NCBI GenBank assembly: GCA_015075275.1
Contig: JABTUU010000002.1
Location: 434,001 to 498,000, forward strand
Source: Anaerolineales bacterium
GTDB taxonomy: Bacteria > Chloroflexota > Anaerolineae > Anaerolineales > Villigracilaceae
Direction of reading: 5' to 3'
DNA: 64,000 nucleotides
The notes under the pieces were generated by a model. It had not been told where the DNA came from and did no database searches. It saw only the letters and a list, made by a program, of their open reading frames with translations. Below, piece by piece: positions 46,784 through 57,108 of the stretch (position 1 is the first letter of the stretch; the number at the start of each line of letters is the position of its first letter). Made by a program: the position numbers and the translations under genes.

Positions 46784-48419
46784 GGGCGAATTCTTTAAAC
46801 AACGCATCTGGCGCGGACTCGTCCGCCGTCTCAACAATCTCAAGATTGCGCGCAAAGCGAACCTGATAGCGTGTAACTCGCCTCCTCCGCAGGGACAGCC
46901 TGTGGTCTTCTTCAAAGCCTCCACCGGCATTGACGATCTCTCGTGGAACAGTGGGTTTCATCTGCTTGCGTCGTGGGCGCTGCGGTTGAAGGGCATCCCG
47001 GTCGTCTATTTCGCGTGTAACTCCGGCATGAGCAAATGCGTGTTGGGAACGAATCGGGACGATCCGTACAAGGAGATGCCGTGCAAAACATGCATAGCGC
47101 AATCGCAAGCGTTGTACTCAGGCGTGCAAGGAAATAGGGATGCAGGTAAACAGGCAGACGCGCGCACAGGCACGCGCGTAAACTGGTTTAACTTCGAGCG
47201 CAATTCACAACTTGCCTCTCAGATTCAGAGTCTGTCAATCTCCGAACTTTCCACTTTCCAATTTGAAAACCTTCCTCTTGGCGCGTTATGCCTGCCCGCC
47301 CTGCGCTGGGTTTTAAGAATTCATCATTTAAGCGACGATGAAAACACCCGCTATCTTTTGCGCGAATATATTCTTTCTGCATGGAACGTGGCACAGAAGT
47401 TCTCGAAATTGCTAGATGAAACGAATCCGCGTGCGGCGGTCGTCTTCAACGGACAATTCTTTCCCGAAGCGACGGCGCGGTGGGTGGCACAGAAGCGCGG
47501 CATCCGCGTGATTACGCACGAAGTGGGACTTCAACCCGCCTCTGCATATTTCACCGATGGCGAAGCGACAGCATATCCAATTCATATTCCCGATGAGTTT
47601 GAATTGAACGATGAGCAAAACGCAAAACTGGATGCGTATCTTGCCAAGCGTTTTCAAGGCGACTTCACGATGGCTGGCGTCAAATTCTGGGCGGACATGA
47701 AGGGACTCGACGAGTCGTTCTTGCAAAAAGCCGCACAGTTCAAGCAGATCGTCCCTGTGTTTACGAATGTCATCTTCGATACGAGCCAGCCGCACGCGAA
47801 CACAGTCTTTGAAGATATGTTCGATTGGCTGGATATGACTCTGGAAGTCATCAAAGAACATCGCGACACGCTGTTCGTCATCCGCGCGCATCCCGATGAA
47901 TTGCGTGTGCGAAAGTCGAGCCGCGAGACGGTCGAAGGATGGGTGGACAGCCGCAACGTCCAAAACGAGCCGAATATCATATTTGTCGGTCCGCGCGAGG
48001 CATTGAGTTCCTACGAGTTGATTCAAAAGTCCAAGTTCGCGATGGTGTATAACTCCACGATCGGACTCGAAGCGTCCATCATGGGCGCGGCGGTGTTGTG
48101 CGCGGGCAGGGCGCGCTTCACGCAATACCCTACCGTGTTTTTTCCGCAGACGACGGATGATGTCAGAAAAAAGATGGAGGAATTTTTGGAAGCGGAAAAG
48201 ATCGAAATCCCATCTGAATTCAAACGCAATGCGCGCAGATTTTTGTATTATCAATTGTTCAGAACGTCGCTGCCGTTCGGTGATTTTCTCGAACCCTCTG
48301 TGCGAACAACGCAGGCGAGGCTAAAGTCGTTCTCGTTAAAAGATTTGTTGGAATCGGATGCGATTCAGGCGATTGTAGATGGGATCTTGAAGGGCGGCGA
48401 TTTTCTATTGAAAGAATAA
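46761..48419 (+). CDS. GT-B-like capsule/polysaccharide biosynthesis protein
   Basis: A 552-residue soluble protein. The C-terminal half looks like KpsS/CDP-glycerol-transferase-type GT-B folds: VITHEVGLQPASAYF, DTLFVIRAHPDELR, IIFVGPREALSSYELIQKSKFAMVYNSTIGLEASIMGAAVLCAGRARF is the conserved donor region in pieces. The N-terminal half is less clear. Between about residues 118 and 170 lie repeat-like inserts (NRDAGKQADARTGTR and ELSTFQFEN), the second encoded by the same word as in hom. It probably adds a sugar or phosphopolyol to the surface polymer. Start overlaps the sulfotransferase end. Confidence 0.68.
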   Translation: MRKQMIGRGEFFKQRIWRGLVRRLNNLKIARKANLIACNSPPPQGQPVVFFKASTGIDDLSWNSGFHLLASWALRLKGIPVVYFACNSGMSKCVLGTNRDDPYKEMPCKTCIAQSQALYSGVQGNRDAGKQADARTGTRVNWFNFERNSQLASQIQSLSISELSTFQFENLPLGALCLPALRWVLRIHHLSDDENTRYLLREYILSAWNVAQKFSKLLDETNPRAAVVFNGQFFPEATARWVAQKRGIRVITHEVGLQPASAYFTDGEATAYPIHIPDEFELNDEQNAKLDAYLAKRFQGDFTMAGVKFWADMKGLDESFLQKAAQFKQIVPVFTNVIFDTSQPHANTVFEDMFDWLDMTLEVIKEHRDTLFVIRAHPDELRVRKSSRETVEGWVDSRNVQNEPNIIFVGPREALSSYELIQKSKFAMVYNSTIGLEASIMGAAVLCAGRARFTQYPTVFFPQTTDDVRKKMEEFLEAEKIEIPSEFKRNARRFLYYQLFRTSLPFGDFLEPSVRTTQARLKSFSLKDLLESDAIQAIVDGILKGGDFLLKE

Positions 48420-48456
48420 GCAAAGCGCTTTTGCTGGCTTGGGTTGCGCGCTTATT
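48415..48456. terminator. Weak hairpin between convergent genes
   Basis: AATAAGC (48415-48421) and GCGC (48425-48428) pair with GCGC (48446-48449) and GCTTATT (48450-48456), leaving an AAA bulge. It spans both stop codons of the convergent genes. No T-run, so weak. Confidence 0.35.
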
Positions 48457-49054
48457 CCCTCAATGTAATATATTTTTTCTTGGGAGAGATCCCCGACATG
48501 CCTTTGAAGGCTTCTTGAATAAGGCGTATATCTTCTTCAGTGTCGTCGGCGGGGTGGAAAATCTCTCCGAGGCGAACAGTCTTGTGTTTTCCATCCACTT
48601 TTGCAAATACGATCGGAACGTTCGCGCCTTTAGCGATGTGATAAAAGCCGCGCTTCCACTCACGGACGTAACCGCGCGTGCCTTCGGGCGCAATCGTGAG
48701 GATGAAGTTTGACGATTTGTTGCACGCCTCCACCATTTGCTCCACCAACCCAACCGATTTCTTTCGGTCTACCGGCACGCCGCCGCAAAAGTAAAAGAAC
48801 CAGCCGTACGGCGGACGAAACAACTCCGATTTACCCATGAAGCGGACGTTTGCTCGCAACGTGAAGATAATGCCAAGAAACAGCATGAAATCCCAGTTGG
48901 ACGTATGAGGCGCGCCGATCAGAACGAATTTGGGCAAGTTAGGTAATTTCCCCTCCACACGCCAGCCGGCGAGCCACATCAGGAATCGCGCTTTGTAATG
49001 GAATATTTCGCTGAGAATGGGCGCATTGAAAATAGTGGAAGGCTGGCTGCTCAT
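48452..49054 (-). CDS. PlsC-family 1-acylglycerol-3-phosphate acyltransferase
   Basis: A 200-residue lysophospholipid acyltransferase fold. The H-x4-D catalytic box is GAPHTSNWDFMLF (about residues 48-60), and the substrate/Glu motif is IAPEGTRGYVREW. It also has VPVDRKKS and GANVPIVFAKVDGKHKTVRLG. It would acylate lysophosphatidate or a related lipid at the inner membrane. The H-T-S-N-W-D form groups it with the smaller single-acyl PlsC variants, some of which act on other substrates. Convergent with the capsule gene. Confidence 0.87.
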   Translation of the reverse strand: MSSQPSTIFNAPILSEIFHYKARFLMWLAGWRVEGKLPNLPKFVLIGAPHTSNWDFMLFLGIIFTLRANVRFMGKSELFRPPYGWFFYFCGGVPVDRKKSVGLVEQMVEACNKSSNFILTIAPEGTRGYVREWKRGFYHIAKGANVPIVFAKVDGKHKTVRLGEIFHPADDTEEDIRLIQEAFKGMSGISPKKKYITLRE

Positions 49055-49128
49055 AGACAGATTGTACCCTTAATTGCCCTCAGCGTTCGTCGTTTGAAAC
49101 GGCAATTGTGTCTCTGGCTGGCATCAGG

Positions 49129-49587
49129 CTACCAAAGCGCGGGTTTAGTCACCATCAGGAAAACGATCAGCATGACAAACAGAGTGACCATCGCCTCGAT
49201 AACGCTCGCTTGCCGCGCTGCTTTGCGATAAGCATCTCCGTCCACGCCTTCGCTTTCCGCCAGCTTGATCTGTCGGCGGAAGACCGGCGCATAAACTTTA
49301 ATGCCAAGCCCCATGCTAAGAAAATAAAGAATGAGCGATGAGATCAGCCAGGGCGCGGAAAGACGGAAGTTAGCCATGTAGGTCATCGCCGACCCGGTAA
49401 TAAGCAACATTAAGTACGCCGGGTTTGCTAAGCGACGATCTAAAAGGCGGATGGAGTGTAAGGCGAATAGAGTTTGTTCGGTTTTACCCTTCGCGCCGAT
49501 CAATAACATGCGATAGGTCATGGTCGCGCCTACCGCCACGATGGCGGACAGCACATGTAGAAATTTCAGAATAACGTAGAAAGGCAT
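49129..49587 (-). CDS. DUF2269 family membrane protein
   Basis: A 152-residue protein with four membrane helices. It starts MPFYVILKFLHVLSAIVAVGATMTYRMLL, the His-containing first helix of DUF2269, followed by ANPAYLMLLITGSAMTYM and WLISSLILYFLSMGLG, and a last helix VIEAMVTLFVMLIVFLM. Function of the family is unknown; its helix-one His and topology hint at haem or quinone binding, unproven. Separate from its neighbours. Confidence 0.78.
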   Translation of the reverse strand: MPFYVILKFLHVLSAIVAVGATMTYRMLLIGAKGKTEQTLFALHSIRLLDRRLANPAYLMLLITGSAMTYMANFRLSAPWLISSLILYFLSMGLGIKVYAPVFRRQIKLAESEGVDGDAYRKAARQASVIEAMVTLFVMLIVFLMVTKPALW

Positions 49588-49763
49588 TCAGATTCCTTAT
49601 ATTTGACGAATGACGATGGCGAGCGCTTCCTCTTTTATAACAGAATCTAAGGATGGCGGCAATAATAAATCTCCCATTATTTTATGTCATTGCCAAGCGA
49701 GTATTGGTCGCTCCTTCCAACAATCACAGTTTCGGAAAATAGCCCGCATAGCTCTTAAAAACC

Positions 49764-51797
49764 TTAATCGTCCCAATCAGGAATCTTTAACCCTAATTCC
49801 TTAGCAACTTCTATAATGATTAGTCTCGAACCGAGTGGAGAAACATGATTATCCGAACTGAAATAAATTTGACTTCCTCTTGATGCGTAGCATCGCTCAG
49901 TCTTTTCATCGCAAAACAACTTATCGGGATATACGCGGAAAACATTATCGCCGGCGATAAGATCTAAAACATCAAAGCTGCTTTTGGTTCTTTCATTGTA
50001 AACTTCATAGCTTGTCGATAAATCAGGAAGCTGGCTCTCACTCTGAATTATTGGACGTATTGCAAACAACTTGCTATCCACTCGAAACCCTTGCTCCGGA
50101 ACAGGATAGACAATAACCAGAGTATGCCCCGCATTTTTCCAACCATTTAAAGTTTCCAACAAAGCATTAGCGCGTTTAGGATAGTCCATAATGATTTTAT
50201 CTTTGTCAACTAATCTGTAATTAGCCTCCTGGTCTCCCTCTTCGTTGTCAAAGAGGCTCTGCTCCATATATATGGGAATTCGAGCGGAATAAACTATTGT
50301 TGCATTTGGGAATTCCTTTAAAAAGGACAATACTTGGCTTGCCCTATCTTGACAATGACGAACGCCTCCCTCCTCTCCTAAGATGTGGGGGCATCCGGCC
50401 TCAGTTATTTGGATAAAATTAAGTTCATTTTCAATGGCTAGCAATCTTAAGTCTTCCGAGAGTCGAGCCGCGTGACTATCTCCTATGCCAACAAGATATT
50501 TATGACCAGGGTAGTAATCAAAAATACAACTGTCCCAAATATCGAACTTTGGTCTTCCGCCTGCGCCGCCAGAGTGACAGTCTTCACCGTTCAATGTTAC
50601 CCAAATCGGCTTTGCCGACTCGATAACGGCGTCTAGATATCCCAATCTGTTTTTAAATCCATCGTTTTGCAGCCAGTATAAAGATATTCCTCCTATCACA
50701 ACCAAAGATAGGGAGGTTGAAAAAATTAATGTTCTTACTGGGACAACCTTTTTGTTTCTAAACGGTTGTTCAATCAAGAAATACGACGCGAGCGAGAGAA
50801 TGAAAGTGAGGAATATCCATCCAAGCTTGATAGAGGTTGTCGGGCTGGAATCCAACACTCTCCCAAAAGCAAATATTGGGTAATGCCATAAATATAACGA
50901 ATATGAGATAAGACCAATAGATACAAACAACCTAGTTGCCAATAACCTGCTAATCAAATCTTTGCCATTGGCAAACCATATTATCAAAATAGTTCCTACT
51001 ACAGGCAACAGCGTAATAAAACCAGGATGGTTATAAGCGCTTAAATTAAGATTGGTAAGAGAAATTGCATACCCTATGAGAAACAGCCCTATAACGGGCA
51101 TAATTTTATTAAGTAAGGTATCTTTACTTTTCTGAGGATGAAAATATAGGATATTTGCCGCTATGCCGCCAGCCAGGAGTTCCCATAATCGGCTATAAAG
51201 CATGTAAAACGATGCCGAAGGATTTCTTGGCGTCAGCCATTCGGCAATGAATAGGCTGATTAGAAAGCCCGTTGACAGGATCGTTATTGTGTAGCGGTTT
51301 TTGCGCCAGCGATAAATAGAAACAAAGAGCAAAGGAAAGAAGATATAAAATTATTCCTCGATTGCTAGAGACCATGTATGTAAAAAAGGCTTTAGCAAAC
51401 CCGATTCTACGCCATATTCTTGTAGAGATTTAAGCCAGTAAAAATTAGAGCCAAACAGCAAGGAGGCGATTTGCGACTTGGAGAGGTCTGTCAGTTGATC
51501 GGGAAGCAGATAAATCCAGCCGAAAGGAAGCGATACCAGCATGACGGTGAATAAAGCAGGCAAGATCCTTCTTGCTCTTCGTTCATAAAATCTTTTTAAC
51601 GAGAAGCGGCTTGTTGTTTGATATTCATTTATTATTAGAGTCGTAATTAGAAACCCAGAGATAACAAAGAAAACGTCAACTCCAAAAAAACCGCCTTCTA
51701 GGAGAAAACCGTCCTTCCATGCGAACTCTGCGTGGTAAATAATAACAGCCATGACGGCGATCATTCTCAATCCGTCAATTTCAGGACGATATTTCAT
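49764..51797 (-). pseudogene. OafA-type acyltransferase 3 / SGNH fusion interrupted by one nonsense codon
   Basis: An AT-rich 676-residue OafA/YrhL-like polysaccharide O-acetyltransferase. The N-terminal acyltransferase-3 domain starts YRPEIDGLRMIAVMAVIIYH (catalytic-type His) and GVDVFFVISGF. At 51351-51353 the conserved motif HTWSLAIEEQFY reads HTWSLAIEE-stop-FY: a TAA stands where CAA (Gln) is expected. The frame is otherwise open on both sides with no shift, through the remaining helices to a C-terminal SGNH domain (YLVGIGDSHAARL, SDNHVSPLGSRL). Either it is a fresh pseudogene or the base is a sequencing or strain variant. A TTG at 51332 could only give a headless product. Confidence 0.88.
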
Positions 51798-51846
51798 CTT
51801 TATACTCTTCCTTTACTTCTCATACATCGAAGTAAAAAAATGATAT

Positions 51847-51924
51847 TTATCTCCTCAACGTCTTATATTTCACCCGATGCGGGGTTAGGTCTTTGCCGAA
51901 TTTTTCTTCCATCATCGCTTCGTA
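51847..51924 (-). pseudogene. Fossil duplicate of the ettA 3' end
   Basis: Reads YEAMMEEKFGKDLTPH then RVKYKTLRR and a stop on the minus strand. This is the last 25 codons of ettA (51983-52060) with a few substitutions, including silent ones. It lies 136 bp beyond the true stop, with palindromic repeats between. The rest of the second copy is gone. Confidence 0.85.
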
Positions 51925-51932
51925 CTTTGTGC

Positions 51933-51979
51933 CGCAAAATTCATTTTGCGATTGGCGCGAGCGCAAAGTGAACTTTGCG
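51933..51979. repeat. Pair of CGCAAA...TTTGCG palindromes
   Basis: Two small palindromes, 51933-51950 (same 18 bases as at 41200-41217) and 51963-51978 (GCAAAGTGAACTTTGC), separate the ettA stop from its fossil duplicate. They may have mediated the duplication. Confidence 0.75.
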
Positions 51980-51982
51980 GTA

Positions 51983-53659
51983 CTACCTCTTCAATGTTCT
52001 ATATTTGACTCGATGCGGAGTTAGGTCTTTGCCGAATTTTTCTTGCATCATTGTTTCGTAATCTGACCAATTTCCCAAATACATCTTTGCAACTGAATCT
52101 CCTTCAAACACAATTAAGTGCGTGCAGATGCGGTCGAGGAACCAGCGGTCGTGGGAGACGACTAGGGCGGTGCCTGCGAATTCTTCGAGAGCTTCTTCTA
52201 AGGCGCGCAGGGTGTTGACGTCGAGGTCGTTGGTGGGTTCGTCGAGGAGCAGGACGTTGGCGCCTTCGGTGAGGGTCTTGGCTAGGTGGACGCGGTTGCG
52301 TTCTCCGCCAGAGAGGATGCCGACTTTCTTTTGCTGGTCTGTCCCTTGGAAGTTGAACGAGGCGCAATAGGCGCGGGCGTTGATCTTGCGTTTACCGAGT
52401 TCGAGCGTATCCGCGCCTTGCGAGATTTCTTCGTAGACGGTTTTATCGGGGTCGAGCGTGCGGGATTGATCGGCGTAGGCGAGTTTGACGGTCTCGCCGA
52501 TCTTGATCGAGCCGCTGTCGGGAGTCTCTTTGCCTGTGATCATCTTCAGCAGAGTCGTTTTGCCCGCGCCGTTCGGACCCACTATCCCGACGATAGAGCC
52601 TGGGGGAACGGTAGCAGAAAACCCGTCGAGAATGAGGCGTTCGTCATACGATTTACTCACGTTATCAAATTCAAAGACAACGTCACCGAGGCGAGGTCCA
52701 GGCGGGATGTAAATTTCCAGATCTTCGCGGCGCGCTTCGGCTTCCTGATCCAATAATTTTTCGTAGGCGGTGACGCGGGCTTGTCCCTTCGATTGACGCG
52801 CTTTGGGCGACATGCGAATCCATTCGAGTTCGCGTTCGAGAGTCTTCTGGCGTTTCGATTCGGATTTTTCTTCGAGGCGGACGCGCTCCTGTTTTTGTTC
52901 GAGCCACGAGGAGTAGTTGCCCTTCCACGGGATGCCGTAGCCGCGGTCGAGTTCGAGGATCCAGCCTGCGACGTTGTCGAGGAAGTAGCGGTCGTGCGTG
53001 ACGGCGATGACGGTGCCTTTGTAGTCGCGCAGGTGATGTTCGAGCCACGCCACCGATTCGGCGTCGAGGTGGTTGGTGGGTTCGTCGAGCAGGAGAATGT
53101 CGGGTTCGGTGAGCAGGAGTCGGGTGAGGGCGACGCGGCGTTTTTCTCCGCCCGATAAAATGTTGATGGACGAGTCGCTCGGCGGACAGCGCAACGCGTC
53201 CATCGCCAGTTCGAGTCGGCTGTCGAGATTCCACGCGTCGTGTTTGTCGAGCTGTTCCTGCAATTTGGCTTGCTCCGCCACGAGCGCGTCGAAGTCGGCA
53301 TCGGGTTCGGCGAATTTGGCGTTGACTTCGTCGAAGCGGGCGAGCATTTCGACGATGGGCGTCACCGCCTCTTTCACGACTTCGATGACTGTTTTGCTTT
53401 CGTCGAGTTTTGGTTCCTGCTCGAGCAGTCCGACGGTGTAGCCCTTGCTCATGGATATTTCGCCGATGTAGTCTTTGTCCACGCCCGCCATGATGCGCAG
53501 TAACGTGGATTTGCCCGCGCCGTTGAGCCCGAGTACGCCAATCTTGGCGCCGTAGTAGAAGCCGAGGGAGATGTCGCGCAGGATTTGTTTGTTGGGAGCG
53601 CTGTGCGCGATGCGTCCCACTTTGTTCATGGAGTAGATGACGAGGGATTCGTTGGGCAT
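51983..53659 (-). CDS. ettA: Energy-dependent translational throttle protein EttA (ABC-F)
   Basis: A 558-residue ABC-F protein that binds the ribosomal E site and couples translation to ATP level. Two ABC domains are present: Walker A GLNGAGKST and GPNGAGKTT, signatures LSGGEKRR and LSGGERNR, Walker B LLLDEPTNHLD and LLLDEPTNDLD. The arm insertion and the linker (ERELEWIRMSPKARQSKGQARVTAYEKLL) are typical for EttA. The start (MPNESLVIYSMNKVGRI) matches the family. A ROCO-gene terminator lies just upstream. Confidence 0.95.
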   Translation of the reverse strand: MPNESLVIYSMNKVGRIAHSAPNKQILRDISLGFYYGAKIGVLGLNGAGKSTLLRIMAGVDKDYIGEISMSKGYTVGLLEQEPKLDESKTVIEVVKEAVTPIVEMLARFDEVNAKFAEPDADFDALVAEQAKLQEQLDKHDAWNLDSRLELAMDALRCPPSDSSINILSGGEKRRVALTRLLLTEPDILLLDEPTNHLDAESVAWLEHHLRDYKGTVIAVTHDRYFLDNVAGWILELDRGYGIPWKGNYSSWLEQKQERVRLEEKSESKRQKTLERELEWIRMSPKARQSKGQARVTAYEKLLDQEAEARREDLEIYIPPGPRLGDVVFEFDNVSKSYDERLILDGFSATVPPGSIVGIVGPNGAGKTTLLKMITGKETPDSGSIKIGETVKLAYADQSRTLDPDKTVYEEISQGADTLELGKRKINARAYCASFNFQGTDQQKKVGILSGGERNRVHLAKTLTEGANVLLLDEPTNDLDVNTLRALEEALEEFAGTALVVSHDRWFLDRICTHLIVFEGDSVAKMYLGNWSDYETMMQEKFGKDLTPHRVKYRTLKR

Positions 53660-53692
53660 AGTGGGGGTATTTTACTTGATGATTCTTTTTGG

Positions 53693-53731
53693 ATGAAAAA
53701 CCCCGCCTCATTCTTGGCTGGAGGCGGGTTC
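53693..53731 (-). terminator. Intrinsic terminator after the ROCO gene
   Basis: On the minus strand CCCGCCTC, an 11-base loop region, GAGGCGGG and then GTTTTTC. This is a GC stem followed by a T-run, 20 bp past the ROCO stop and before the ettA start. Confidence 0.85.
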
Positions 53732-55236
53732 TGTTCTATAAATGAAATACCTATCTATGAAGCAAAAGCAAAACTTGCGATGCCAATTCAATAACTGGCT
53801 TTCCTATTTTTCCCAAGTTCTCTGCAGCTTTAACCAAGCCATCAATACTAATTTTGCACCATTTTGGATTGGGATTACTTAATGTAGCTTCATTTACTAA
53901 GGATTTTAGGTCTTCAGCAGTCTGATTTGCCATATATGGAGGTAGTTCTTCTTTTATGGTATTAACAGCCTGAATAAGACTTTGTAATTTTTCTTTAAGA
54001 TCAGCAGGTATATCAGATGTAGCGATTTTGTTGAAATAAGATTGTGTAACGCTGTCAAGTATTATATTTCCCACGTTGGAATTGTTTCCAATTGTTATAT
54101 TAATACTATGAGGATGAGAGAGTTTTTCCTCTTCAAAACGATCAATTGGTCTGTCATTAACTACGCTCTCAACCAATCCTTTCACATTTACCATTCTATA
54201 GCTTTGTTGACATTGAATTTGATCTTGCTCATCTTCAATGAATTTTTGTAAAATTTCAAATCTATAAAAATACGGCTCACTTTTAGTTTTACATTCGCCA
54301 CAATTGCAAGGTATTAATTTGCCATACTTCAGCCGCCTGTAGGACGAATGAATTTTATCTAACTCATACATAATGATACTCATCAAATCTTTTTGGTGAG
54401 CTCCCATAATTCTCACAAAAATTTCTCGCTTGCCATAATTCTCAACAACTTCAGCGAGAGTCTGATCCCTAAACAGCACGACACCACTTTTCCAAACAAG
54501 AAATTGATTGTCAAGGTTTGCGATGAAGTGATTCATAGCCACAATAAACTGTGTTAGTATCCCTTTCGGCATAAAATCATATGTATATCGTAAAAGCAGA
54601 TTGTTTTCAAATTCCCATGTGTAGGCAGGTTGGTTTTCTGTTAATAGCTGAGGCGCAATGTATGCATCTTCTCTTCCTGGTATCCTGTAGCATAGTTTGA
54701 ATTTCATCATGAGTTGCAGAAGTTCGTCATGCATATTTTCGTATTCTGGAGCGTTCCAGATATTTTTCAGGTCTTCGCGATCAAATCGCCCTAAGTTGCG
54801 TATAACGGTCTTGTTGTCAAGAACTTTGTAAACAGCATCTGTACCCCATTTGGGCTTTAAAATAACTGTTTTTTTAAGTAGTGGGTCATCTTGAAAGTGT
54901 AAAAATACTCCAATATCATGTAAATAACCGCTAAGTTGAAAAGCATCCTTGAGTTCGTAAAACCCATTTGCTTTACAAACATTCAAGTATTCTTCTAATG
55001 AAATATTATTACGCGAATCTCCTTCCAGAAAATCACGGACTCGAACCCATGTTTTTGGTAAGGGAGAGCCTATATGTGGCAACTTGACAATTTGATGTTT
55101 TATTTCGTCTATCACATTCTCCAGTCCCCGATTAGTTGCGAGATTTGTGGCAAGTACTTCTTTTAAATTCCCGAACTCCCCCCTTAAACGCCTTTCGTTG
55201 ATTTCACGATGTCGGTCTTGTTTTTCATTCTTAACT

Positions 55237-56100
55237 AGACCTCTTGCAAAAGTCATGATTTGAGTTCCAGGTTGTAAATGGCTGCAATCAAATTGAAACG
55301 CAAACCAAAGCGTTTTCGCCGATTGCGGTAGCGTTCACTCAAGATCCGGAAGATTTTCAATTTGCGGATGATGTTCTCGATCACAATGCGTTTCTTGGAT
55401 AACTTGCGATTGGCGGTCTTTTGTGCCGCGCTCAAAGGATGAAGTTTACTTTTCTTGGCCGGTGTCTGGCTATTCGAGTGCAGACTGGACAATCCTTGGT
55501 AGCCAGCATCGGCTAAAATCCAAATGTGTTCTGCGACCCTGGAGCGACTTTGTTTGAACAACTGAAAATCATGGCAACTTCCGTGACAGAAGTCTGTGGC
55601 TAGGATTTGCTCGGTATTCAAGTCGGCCATCAACTGCGCTTTTTGGGTATGGCGCTTCTTTTTGCCGCTGTAATGCCGTTTTTGTCTTTTTTTGGTCGCT
55701 CAACTGGCTGTTCAGTCACATCTACTAGCACAATTTCAAAGATCGTATCGCTGGGTTGCAACGCTTTTTTGCCCGGCAGGTGAAACTGCTTGGATTGGAT
55801 CAGCACATTTTCAACCTTTTGGATGGTGCGACAGACCGTTGACTCGCTGACGCCATAGGTCAAGCCAATGTGAAATTCAGTGCGATATTCACGCCAGTAC
55901 ATCAAGGTCATCAGTAACTGGTCCGCTCGCTTGAGCGTAGTTGGCCTGCCAAAGTTACGCAAGCCTGCTTCCATGATTGCCAGCATTTGTTCAAAGGTGT
56001 TGCGCTGGACGCCTGTGCATCGTTTGAAGTCTTCATCCTTGAGGTTTTGTACGGTTTCGTATCGCATGCACCTATTATGGCACACTTATGCAAGAGGTCT
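55237..56100 (-). mobile_element. IS5-family element copy A (864 bp, ISL2-like), in the ROCO gene
   Basis: Ends are AGACCTCTTGCA on the left and TGCAAGAGGTCT on the right, flanked by ACT on both sides (55234-55236 and 56101-56103), a 3-bp target duplication of ANT type. Length is exactly that of copy B. The transposase reads leftward. Insertion splits the ROCO gene after codon 291. ANT duplications are, from memory, the ISL2 subgroup hallmark. Confidence 0.95.
55253..56067 (-). CDS. IS transposase (DDE_Tnp_4), made by -1 frameshift
   Basis: Encoded in two overlapping frames: the first from 56067 to the TGA at 55630-55632, the second ending at 55253. A T7 on the plus strand at 55687-55693 (A7 in the mRNA, read A-AAA-AAA) allows a -1 slip that joins them into a 271-residue protein. 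Across the slip the sequence becomes RPKKRQKRHYSGKKKRHTQK, the conserved DDE_4 block. The catalytic acids are in LVDVTEQ, LADAGYQG and VIENIIRKLK. Identical to the transposase of copy B. Confidence 0.92.
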
Positions 56101-57108
56101 ACTACAATAATTGGACTGCTATCGCTTAACATTTCCACAATGTTTAACCAATAATAGAAGTCCGTATCCTCTTTGCGCGTATCCGCGACAAGTGCATAAA
56201 GCGATCTCTTGGTCAAAAAAAATTGATGAGTTGTGTGGTAAATCTCCTGCCCGCCGAAATCCCAAATATTAACACGGAAATTTCGACCTTCGTCTAATTT
56301 GAAAGACCAACTTATAACATCAACGCCTTCGGTGGATGTTTCATCCTGTAATTGATATGAAGAGTTTTCTATTTTTCTAGTTAAAGTTGTTTTTCCAGCG
56401 CCACCCTCCCCTAGAATTATAAATTTCGCTTCATATAAGTAATCGCGTCCTTCTCCAAGTTGCCGAAAATATTCCCTGATTGAAGTAATACCCTTTGCAG
56501 CGATTTCGGGTGGGGGTGTTACTAATGGATTGTTGCCTAGCGCCAACCCTCTTAATTTCTGTAATTTTAGCATTGCTAATGGCAATTCAGAGATTTTATT
56601 GTTTCCTAAGTTCAAACCTTCTAATGAGGATAACTCCCCAATAAAAGCAGGCACGATTGAAATATTATTTCTAGACATAGATAATATCTGCAAATTGGGT
56701 AAGCCGCTAATGGCGTCAGGTATATAAGTAAACTTGTTATCGTCCAAGTTCAGAAGCGATAAGTTGGTTAGTTTTGAAATATCTGTCGGGATATAAGATA
56801 AGGCATTTCTTTGCAAGTCGAGTTGTCGTAAATTTCTCAGCTCGAATACTTCTGGAGGAATTTCAGTTAAAGGTTCTAATTGTGGTTGATGCAAGGGCGT
56901 TAGTGAGATTTTGGTTAATCCCATTTCCTTTGCATGGTCAATCATAGTTTTTGCCCAACGTGGTGTATCCATAGTGTTTTCCTTATATCTGAGATGAAAA
57001 CTTCGAATCCTACTATTACAAATAAGGTTATCGTGTCTTAGGCAGATAAAATACTCCAACAATCACATATGGGTTTGGTGCTGATATAGCATGAAATCAT
57101 CAAAAACA

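Larger units (their letters stand above)
53751..56972 (-). pseudogene. LRR-Roc-COR (ROCO) GTPase gene split by an IS element
   Basis: With the IS (55237-56100) and one 3-bp target copy removed, a single 784-residue frame is restored exactly. Order: five 23-residue leucine-rich repeats (about residues 43-155), then a Roc GTPase domain with P-loop GEGGAGKT (188-195), DFGGQE switch and, across the junction, PIIVV-KNEKQDR, the G4 region. A COR domain follows, then a Cys-rich part (CNCGECKTKSEP) and a C-terminal SINITIGNNSNVGNI stretch with helices. ATG at 56972 has AAGGA upstream. ROCO proteins dimerise through COR and act as GTPase signalling proteins; several bacterial ones sit in defence islands. 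The present allele gives only an LRR-Roc stump of about 291 residues plus IS-derived residues. Confidence 0.9.

Noticed and set aside
49764..51797. Two separate acyltransferase genes
   Set aside because: Both halves lie in one frame with six sense codons between the stop and the second possible start, and together make one standard OafA-SGNH protein.
55253..55633. Separate second IS gene (126 codons) as an independent protein
   Set aside because: The conserved transposase block spans both frames only after the -1 shift at A7, so it is the second part of one protein.
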